Origin: Salvia splendens
Taxonomy: Eukaryota > Streptophyta > Magnoliopsida > Lamiales > Lamiaceae
Assembly: GCF_004379255.2 (NCBI RefSeq)
Contig: NC_056046.1
Location: forward strand, 6,138,001 to 6,202,000
Length of the DNA stretch: 64,000 bases
Direction of reading: 5' to 3'
Notes under the pieces: generated by a model
Told to the model about the DNA's origin: nothing
What the model saw: the letters and a program-made list of their open reading frames with translations, nothing else
Databases searched by the model: none
Made by a program: the position numbers and the translations under genes
Shown here: positions 56,955 through 64,000 of the stretch, one piece after another
Layout: the number at the start of each line of letters is the position of its first letter
Numbering within the stretch: the first letter of the stretch is position 1

Positions 56955-59017
56955 GAGCATCCGCAACGCGGTGCCGTCGCCGTTCCTATGCCGTTCCGGA
57001 GGAACGGTTTCGCGGCGGCACGCGTTGCAGCGTGCGTTCCGTCGCCATTCCGTGCCGCCACCGTTCCCATGCCGTGCCGCGTTTCGTTCCTCCGGAACGC
57101 GGAACGAAACGTTCCGCCACGCGCCGAGGCGACGTGGCGGACTCCCATTCGACGCGTGAAGCCCACTCGCTGCCCCGCGAGTGGGCTTCGTCCCGATGAC
57201 GCAATAATTCATTTTTTTTAAAAAAAAATTCGAATTTAATAAAAAAAAAATTTTTTTTTTATTAACGGTAATGAGACCGTTAATTTTATAGCCGTTTTTT
57301 TTTTAATTTATTTATTTACTCTATAAATACTCCTATTTCATACTCATTTCAATCACAAACACACATCTATTTCTCTCTATTTCCACCCCAATTTTCATCT
57401 CAAATCAACTCTATTTTCCTTCTCCCAAATTTAATCAAACTAATGGATCCTTATGAACAAATGCGTCAAATATTGGAACAATCACTTGAAGAAGATCGAC
57501 GACGGGAGGCGGAAGAAGCCGCTCCGCCCCAACGTCGCTCCCGTACGTACATCCATCGTAACCGGGAGGAAGCCGCCGCAAGGTTAGTACGCGACTACTT
57601 CTGCGATAACCCGGTTTGGGGAGATACGTACTTCCGTCGCCGTTTCCGCATGGGGAAACCGTTATTTCTCCACATCGCGAATACTTTGGCAGCCCGGGAA
57701 GAGTTCTTCCAGGAAGGGTTCGACGCGGTCGGACGTCCCAGCCACACGACGCTGCAGAAATGTACTGCAGCAATCCGCCAGCTTGCGACTGGACAAACGG
57801 CCGACATGTTCGACGAATACCTCCACATCGGAGATAGCACTGGGCGAATGTGCTTGCTCAAATTCTGCAAAGGCATCCGGGCAGCCTTCACCGACGAATT
57901 TCTCCGGAGGCCAAGCACGGCCGATTGTCAGTTCCTTCTCGACCTTCACGAAACAGTGCACGGATTCCCAGGGATGCTCGGCAGCGTCGATTGCATGCAC
58001 TGGCAATGGAAGAATTGCCCGGTGGCGTGGAAGGGGTCCTACACGAGCGGCCACAAAGGTACCCACCCAACCGTTATACTCGAGGCCGTTGCCGACTACC
58101 GCCTTTGGATCTGGCACGCGTACTTCGGGGTCCCCGGGTCGAACAACGACGTAAACGTGCTCAACCAGTCCGACCTCTTGACCGAAGTTTTGGATGGTAA
58201 AGCGCCGGCCATCAACTTCGTCGCCAACAATCGGCTTTATAAAATGGGGTACTATCTCGCCGATGGCATCTACCCGAAGTGGCCTACCTTCGTGAAGACG
58301 TGCAGTGGGTCTGCGAACCCAAAGCAGGCTCTTTTTGCGCAGAAGCAGGAGGCTGCTCGCAAGGATGTGGAGAGGGCGTTCGGGGTTCTCCAAGCGCGCT
58401 TCAACATCATCAAAGCCCCGGCTCGTACGTGGTTCATGGAGAACATGGTCGACATCATGTATACGTGCATAATCTTGCACAACATGATTGTCCAAGACGA
58501 AGGACCCGAGGCGGGAAATTGGTTCGACCCCGAATCCCCCGGAAGCTCAACCGCAAGTAGTCCGCCTCGAAGTGGAGCGCATCCGTCTATACAAGAACGG
58601 TTATCTATTCGTGCAAGGACACGCGACTCTAGCGCCCACACCCAACTCCAACATGATCTAATTGAGCACATTTGGGCAAACTTTGGCGGATGAAATTATT
58701 AAAATTGTGTACTTTTATTTTTTTATGATTTTAATTGTGTGCTTTTTATTTTTTTAAGTTTAAGTTGTAACTTTGTTTTAATGTTGTGTGTTTTTTAATA
58801 AAATGTGTTTGTTTTTTTAATTGAATTGAGTTGAAATTAAAAAAAAATGAAATTGAATGAATAGTAATTTAAGGAACGGTTAAGGAACGGTTAAGGAACG
58901 AGGGTTGCAGGTTCCGTTCCTTAGTTAAGGAATGGAGTAAAAAAGTACAGTGGGGCCCTCAAATAGTGGTTTAAGGAACGGTTTAGGAACGGTATAGGAA
59001 CAGCGTTGTGGATGGCC
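56955..59017 (+). mobile_element. PIF/Harbinger element carrying only the transposase
   Basis: 2,063 bp with imperfect inverted ends: GAGCATCCGCAACGC left, and GGCCATCCACAACGC for the right end when inverted; both continue with GTTCCTAT(A/G)CCGTTCC. The target duplication TAA lies at 56952-56954 and 59018-59020. Upstream of the ORF are AACGG/CCGTT repeats and TATAAATACTCC (about 57320). GGAACGG repeats fill both subterminal regions. No Myb-like ORF1 is present. Confidence 0.9.
57443..58693 (+). CDS. PIF/Harbinger DDE transposase
   Basis: 416 residues, one intact exon, start MDPYEQMRQILEQSLEED. A helix-rich N-terminal part (about 45-160; DNPVWGDTYFRRRFRMGK, TLQKCTAAIRQLATG) precedes the nuclease domain. 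Catalytic acidic residues: D183 in LGSVDCMHWQWKN, D236 in GVPGSNNDVNVL and E310 in ARKDVERAFGVLQARF. All three are present and nothing interrupts the frame, so it may be active. By family it cuts at the inverted ends and targets TWA trinucleotides, needing the Myb-like ORF1 partner, which is missing from this element but present in the one at 33606-35412. Confidence 0.93.
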   Translation: MDPYEQMRQILEQSLEEDRRREAEEAAPPQRRSRTYIHRNREEAAARLVRDYFCDNPVWGDTYFRRRFRMGKPLFLHIANTLAAREEFFQEGFDAVGRPSHTTLQKCTAAIRQLATGQTADMFDEYLHIGDSTGRMCLLKFCKGIRAAFTDEFLRRPSTADCQFLLDLHETVHGFPGMLGSVDCMHWQWKNCPVAWKGSYTSGHKGTHPTVILEAVADYRLWIWHAYFGVPGSNNDVNVLNQSDLLTEVLDGKAPAINFVANNRLYKMGYYLADGIYPKWPTFVKTCSGSANPKQALFAQKQEAARKDVERAFGVLQARFNIIKAPARTWFMENMVDIMYTCIILHNMIVQDEGPEAGNWFDPESPGSSTASSPPRSGAHPSIQERLSIRARTRDSSAHTQLQHDLIEHIWANFGG

Positions 59018-59223
59018 TAAGTAATGTAAAGAAAAGTGAATAAAATAAGTTAGTGGACTATGAGTCCCACTTATACATGTTAGTTTTATAGTAATAAAAT
59101 GTGAGTGAAATAGGTTATTAGAATGCAATACCTACTTACCATTTATGGTAAAAATGAAAGATAACTCTTATTGTGTGAGAGATCAAAATGACAATATATG
59201 ACTTTTATTAGGAGACAGAGTAG

Positions 59224-60053
59224 TAATTTTTAGTTCAACAAAAGAAGAGGGGATGAATAAACTTGACCAAATTAGATTTAATTAAATATAATAAGAATAC
59301 AAAAAATAAAAGGCAAATATAGAAAATAAAAACTTGGAGAACCATACAGATTAAAGATTCTATTCTTGTTAATCAACTCTAATACGTCCAACACATTACA
59401 TTAACAAGAGAAAATTAAACAATCTATTTATGACACGATCTTTGATGGATCAAAATAATTTATTTCTTTATTGAAAAAGACTCTAATTGTAGCTTTGATT
59501 ATTTCCTTCAATCACTCCTATTTTCTTCATCTCATCATTCTCCCTCTCAAGTTGAATATTAATTCTTTTGATATCTAACTCATAACGATCTTCAGTTTGA
59601 TAAATAGTTTATACTCATATTTAGGAGTTCTTCAATTTTCATTGATAGTTTATGCTCGTATCATGGAGCTTCTTCAATCTTTCTTGAAAGCTTAGGCTCA
59701 TTTCAAGGAAATTTTGCAATTCCGTTGATAGTTTAGGCTCATATCAAGGAGCTTCCGCAAATCCATTGATAGTTTAGGTTCATATCAAGGAGCTTGTTAG
59801 TTTTCGGGAGACAGTTTTTACTCATATCTAGGAGTGCTTCACTTTTCATTATTGACAAATTTGACTCGTGTCAAAGAGTCCACTTTGCAATACCCTGATG
59901 GAAAATAGAATTGCAAAATAAAAAATAAAAAAACTAATACAGAAAATAAAAGACTGAAAGTATCTTAATAACTACATTGTATTTTCTCTTCGTTAATAAA
60001 CTCTAATTGTATTTTCTCTTCGTTAATCAACTCTAACGCATCCAACTCTTTAT
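59224..60053. other. Intergenic with degenerate repeats
   Basis: At about 59600-59880 a loose unit of about 55-60 bp (TTGATAGTTTA(T/G)GCTC and TATCA(A/T)GGAGCTT) repeats four to five times. No gene seen. Confidence 0.6.
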
Positions 60054-60245
60054 AGTGACGGATCCAGGATCCAGAATCGGAGGGGGCGGAATATATAGTA
60101 TTAGTTTGATTTAGTGCAGACATGGCTATTCTTTTCGTTGTTCGGGGCGACGCCGGAGGCAAACGGAGGGGGCGGACATGGTAATTTTACATCCCGATAA
60201 GGGGAAAATAGTCGCACGGACCTCCTCCCCCCTAGATCCGCCACT
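60054..60245. repeat. Small inverted-repeat element
   Basis: Ends AGTGACGGATCCAGG and CCTAGATCCGCCACT are imperfect inverted repeats enclosing about 190 bp; resembles the non-autonomous 'GTGGCGGATCTAGG' repeats common in plants. Confidence 0.6.
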
Positions 60246-60296
60246 GCTTTATATAGAGATCAATTGTGCATTAAGAAGGAAAGTAAATAATTATTT

Positions 60297-60590
60297 ATGA
60301 TTCGATTATTTTTTATTAATTTAAATTGATTTCTTTCTATCTCAATAAACTCTGATTGTAAGCTTGATTATTTTTTTAAATCACATATATTCTCTTCTTT
60401 CCAACATTATTATGTCAATTTCTTACATAAATAAACTATATATCCAATGATTCGATTATCTTTGATTAATTTAACTTGATTTCTTTCTATCTCAATAAAC
60501 TCTGATTGTAATCTATTTTCTTAAGTCACATATATTCTCCTCTTTCCAACATTATTACGTCAATTTCTTACATAAATAAACTTAAACTAT
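60297..60590. repeat. Tandem duplication, unit about 150 bp, two copies
   Basis: Copies start at 60297 and 60447 with ATGATTCGATTAT and share the ATCTCAATAAACTCTGATTG and CAACATTATTA(T/C)GTCAATT blocks; the second is slightly shorter. Confidence 0.85.
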
Positions 60591-60769
60591 ATATCCAAAA
60601 TAAGGGCTGCATGATGGAACTGTAGAGAATTACTGCTGTTAAATACTTAACTCATAGTGACGGAATACATACGACGTTTATTCCTAAAACCAACTCAAAT
60701 TCTTTGGCACAAGATAATAATTAGTTCACTATATACATCTCACTTTCTTCAAATAAAATCCCGAGACAT

Positions 60770-61025
60770 ATATCTAGCAGGATTAGAACTCAGTTGGTTC
60801 CTGGGTGGTAGATTGTCCCTAAGCAGACAGGATCGAATGCTGGCAGCCGCAGTGTGGGAGTTTCACCACTGTGGTGGCTCCTTGTGTGCTGGTTACCAGT
60901 GTAAGTTCCTCCCACCTAATGGGCCGCTGAGGTACCGTGTTTGAACCCCTCCATAGCGATGTCGGGCCGGGTTATGGGGGCGCCTGGGGTGAGCGAATCA
61001 CCTTTTGTCCCTAAGCAGCAGGATT
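60770..61025 (+). repeat. SINE-like repeat
   Basis: AACTCAGTTGGTTCCTGGG resembles an A box and GGATCGAATGCTGG a degenerate B box; GTGTTTGAACCCCTCC follows. GTCCCTAAGCAG(A)CAGGAT occurs near both ends (60819 and 61011). No long frame of meaning. Confidence 0.4.
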
Positions 61026-61482
61026 AGATTAAATGGATTAAAACTGCATCTAGAATGATTATTGTCACATCATACATGTATGAATAATTGCACAAAATAA
61101 AAGTGGTGGGTCCCATGATAGTCGTCATTGACTTTTACTTTGACCCAACACGCGGGGCAACCGTACACGCGCCTTTATACAAATCACGAACGACCTAAAA
61201 ATAAGAATATAAAAAGAAAAGATAATTAAATATCTCCATCTATATGAAAGATATGTCATTGTTGTATAGGGAGTAATTGACAATTTTACATAAGGAAAAT
61301 GCAAATATTTATGTATAATGGGAGATTCTTTTAAAAAAAGTGGACTTTTATAAAATTTTAAAACTAACATTTCAGACTTTAAGTCATTCACCCTCTCCTC
61401 TTTCACAAGCCACACCCAACTATTTAATGGTAATCAAATAGTACTTCATTATTTGATGTGCTTTTTTAATATCCTCAAACAA

Positions 61483-61656
61483 TATACACTTTGGTAAAGT
61501 AAGAGAAAGGTAGAGAGAAAAAGTAATTAAAATATTGTTAATGAAGAATGGATCTCACCTCATTAGAGGGAAAAAACTTTCCAAAATTAGAAATTACATA
61601 TTCTTATGGGACAGACTAAAAAGGAAAAAATACATGTTCTTGTGGGACGAGGGAGT
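61483..61656. repeat. MITE-like repeat, same family as 20036-20233
   Basis: Starts TACACTTTGGTAAAGTAAGAG and ends TTGTGGGACGAGGGAGTAC. Confidence 0.7.
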
Positions 61657-62903
61657 ACAAAATTTAAGAAAGTTATTTTTCACGGATTGAATCTTAATAT
61701 AAAGTAAAATAAAAGAGCAAATAAAATAAGTAAAGAGTAAGTATAACATATAATAGAGTAAATGATTAAATGTTTTTTTTGTCATATAATTAAATGACTC
61801 ATAAATTTGGGATAATTTAAAATAAAATACGATTTAAGTAATTTGAGACGAGGGATTAAGCAAAGACAAAGCCAATATATTACTAGGTAGGGCAAATGCC
61901 CCTCCTCAATTATATTGATGTACTTATACTTCTAGTATTTTATTTTCTGCAAAATTTTCTAAATTTCTCTATATTTGCCCCATCTTGAATTCTCAAAATT
62001 TCCTTATATATAATATTACCCCCTTCCATTTATGTTCCTAGCTCCGCCCTTGAGATTAAGTAATACTACTATGAAATACGATAAATTTTGACATTTATAT
62101 TCGACAATTATTCGATTCGAACTATTCAAATATTTTTTTTATTAGCATTTGAAATCATGATATTCGAGTCATTTTAACCGTGATAGTATATTATGAAACA
62201 AAATAACACATATATTATACTGAAATTAAGGGTTGGTAGGAAAATTCATCTTTTGTGATATCAACATTATTGGATTTTGCTTATACAATTTAATCATACT
62301 CTTCTTGAGAGGCGAAACTTTAATTTGTACTCTTAGAAAACTTATTATTATCAAGATTCTTCATTTTCAATAGGTTAATCAGAAATTGGGTCAGTGTCAT
62401 TCTTTAATTTCTCTCTAACTCTTTAAATCAAGCCTAACAAGAAAACATAAAATGAAAGAAGAAAAATAGCCATCACAAAAATCATGATTGACTTTATTAA
62501 GATATCTTAAGGCAAACCGTGCACGCATTGTATTGGCAACAAATCACATTCAATTAGCGACTCATGAGCTAATAATCATAAATAAATATTCAAGTTGAGA
62601 TAGCAAACACCAAAAAGTACCGTTACAAAATTAAAATAGAGTCTATTAGTACTATTTTAACCTTACTAAGAATATTAAGTTGCAAATGACAAAAAGAAGT
62701 CAAGCTTAGTGCTCAAAATGCCAAAATAAACAGGTAGAAACTTCAATGCTGCAAATGTTAGTTTCCCTCATTCTAATCCAACTGCGATGTTTATCTTTGA
62801 TTTTAACCAATACACGACCAAACAGTTGTGCTTATACAACACAGTATTGATTTTAAACCTTGAAACCAAGGCATCAATACATACATAGATGTTGCACAAC
62901 CAC
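61657..62903. other. Intergenic; 3' flank of UVR8
   Basis: AT-rich, no gene seen. At about 61890-62050 lies a repeat-like block ending CCTAGCTCCGCCCTTGAG. Confidence 0.5.
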
Positions 62904-63859
62904 TCAAATCCTCATCCTTTTTACGTCGCTCTCAGGGACACTCGCGTCGTTTCTGTTGCCGATCGACGGTTCTTGAGCCTGCGCAAAAGCCGGTACCATT
63001 AGTAGTTTTCATTTTTGCTGATTGTTTCGGCTTAAGCACAACTGCACAAATATAGGAGTAATATTTGCTACCGATGAATTTAGAAGTAGCAGAAATGCGC
63101 GACATACATTCTCATTTGGAACGACTGCATATCTCTGAGTCGGAGACACCCAACTTTTTTCTGGCCATGGAAACCCAGATACAGTGTGAGAAAAAGAGCA
63201 GGTAGACACAACGTTGAAAAGAGCAGGTAGACACAACGAAGAACCTGATGAGACGTCAACTTTGGAGGCCTCTATATGCTGTCCGCTTGATCCATCCATG
63301 CTTAATGCCTCTATGATCTTTGGAACATTTCTACAACAGCATTTCAGATTATCAACAGTCCAAACACTAACATATTTTTTTATCATAGACATACACGTGA
63401 AATACGTCTTCACTTATGTTTTGTGGTTGACACTGACAGAGGAGAATAGTTGAACGAAAGGTTCAATTTCTTCTGAAAGGAGTTAGTCAGTAAAATGCTA
63501 CCTGTCAACAGCGTCGCCATGCCCTAGCTGGCCGTTGGTACCCCTTCCCCATGAGAAGACATTTTGTCTGTCTGTCACAGCAAGGGTATGCCTCCACCCA
63601 CATGAGATATTCACTACTTTCTGCATGCAAAAACCCAATTCGAAAAAACAAATCAAAAGGAAAGAGAATTAGCAAACTAGAGCCACCCCTAATCATTGTA
63701 ACCAAAGGGTGAAAGAACCATGCAAAATTAGACTAGTGTTGCCTATTAATGTTAGTTCACCAGTAAGGAGAGAGAAAAAAAAGGCACCTGATTAAGTGGA
63801 AAATTGACTTGCACAGGGGAGCAATGATCTGTATTGTTGCCAACACCAACTTGTCCAAA
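62904..63859 (-). CDS. UVR8: UVR8 UV-B photoreceptor, 3' exons (partial)
   Basis: Five exons on the minus strand: 63788-63859, 63502-63620, 63245-63330, 63108-63160, 62904-62978 with stop; upstream exons lie beyond the window. RCC1-type repeat sequence is visible: FGQVGVGNNTDHCSPVQV, then VVNISCGWRHTLAVTD with the core GWRHT motif (the Trp class that senses UV-B in this propeller) and NVFSWGRGTNGQLGHGDAVD. The C-terminal region NVPKIIEALSMDGSSGQHIE, SWVSPTQRYAVVPNE and the end SVPESDVKRMRI match UVR8, including the VP motif region that contacts COP1. The small intron 63161-63244 has a 32-bp internal duplication (CACAACGTTGAAAAGAGCAG). All phases fit. Confidence 0.92.
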
Positions 63860-64000
63860 CTGATTCAGTTGACATACAGATCAGTTGTACTAACCATAAG
63901 AGGCATAACATACAAACTACTTCAAAATGATATGATAAATCTTTAAAAAACGGGCAAAGCGTAAATATAATATGAGAAGCACAATGGTAAAACACGCAGA
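63860..64000 (-). other. UVR8: Probable UVR8 intron at the window edge
   Basis: AT-rich DNA upstream of the AG acceptor at 63860-63861; no further exon recognised before the edge. Confidence 0.5.

Larger units (their letters stand above)
56907..59223. repeat. MITE split by a PIF/Harbinger insertion
   Basis: The left piece (56907-56954) starts CTACATTCGTTCACAATAA and AAAGTCACAT; the right piece (59018-59223) ends ATGACTTTTATTAGGAGACA and GAGTAG. Inverted, these match, with TA flanks. Removing 56955-59017 and one TAA leaves a single MITE of about 250 bp. Confidence 0.8.

Noticed and set aside
56907..57221. Several GC-rich frames at the left end of the transposase element
   Set aside because: They cover the inverted terminus with its GGAACGG repeats; products are arginine-rich and without family.
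57662..58495. 277-codon frame antisense to the transposase
   Set aside because: It is a mirror of a GC-rich coding frame; the plus-strand frame has the DDE residues and full family similarity.

Overview
The window is nuclear DNA from a eudicot plant. The evidence is split genes with plant splice signals, plant-specific families (SAUR, NAC of the ATAF clade, PAD4, a PsbP-domain protein, UVR8) and many plant transposons (Tat and Athila Ty3/gypsy elements, PIF/Harbinger, Stowaway-like MITEs with TACTCCCTCCGT ends). I did not fix the species; an asterid is a guess. All gene models come from reading exons and splice sites by eye.

Layout, left to right. Positions 1-310 hold the 5' end of an unidentified gene on the minus strand. 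A SAUR gene lies at 1832-2125 (minus). From 3122 to 23942 lies one minus-strand sirtuin gene (SRT2 type) stretched over about 21 kb. Its last exon is split by a nearly pristine 7.4 kb Tat-lineage LTR retrotransposon (3159-10577, 5-bp target duplication AGAGC). An intron holds a 7.0 kb Athila-like element with gag and protease but no reverse transcriptase or integrase (11456-18422). Two coding exons also carry frameshifting indels, so the locus reads as a recent pseudogene. Then come AT-rich repeats and an F-box-associated remnant (about 27600-28100).

From 28838 to 32833 an eight-exon aspartic protease gene (plus) converges on an ATAF-type NAC gene (minus); four CACGTG motifs lie upstream of the NAC gene. 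From 33606 to 47376 the DNA is almost entirely transposons: a PIF/Harbinger element carrying only the Myb-like ORF, a (TA)n-bounded element carrying captured gene pieces and a 44-bp satellite, several MITEs, and a 3.2 kb element with inverted arms over 1 kb long around a captured mitochondrial-presequence exon. A PsbP-domain gene (48780-50358, plus) converges on the immune regulator PAD4 (50723-54422, minus). A second PIF/Harbinger element, carrying only an intact DDE transposase (56955-59017), is nested in a MITE. The window ends with the 3' exons of UVR8 (62904-63859, minus).

The genes form no operon-like unit; they are independent nuclear loci. Points most worth following up are the layered disruption of SRT2, a UAG-CAA-UCA readthrough-type stop between gag-pro and pol of the Tat element, the complementary pair of single-ORF PIF/Harbinger elements, and a set of transposons sitting exactly in (TA)n tracts.
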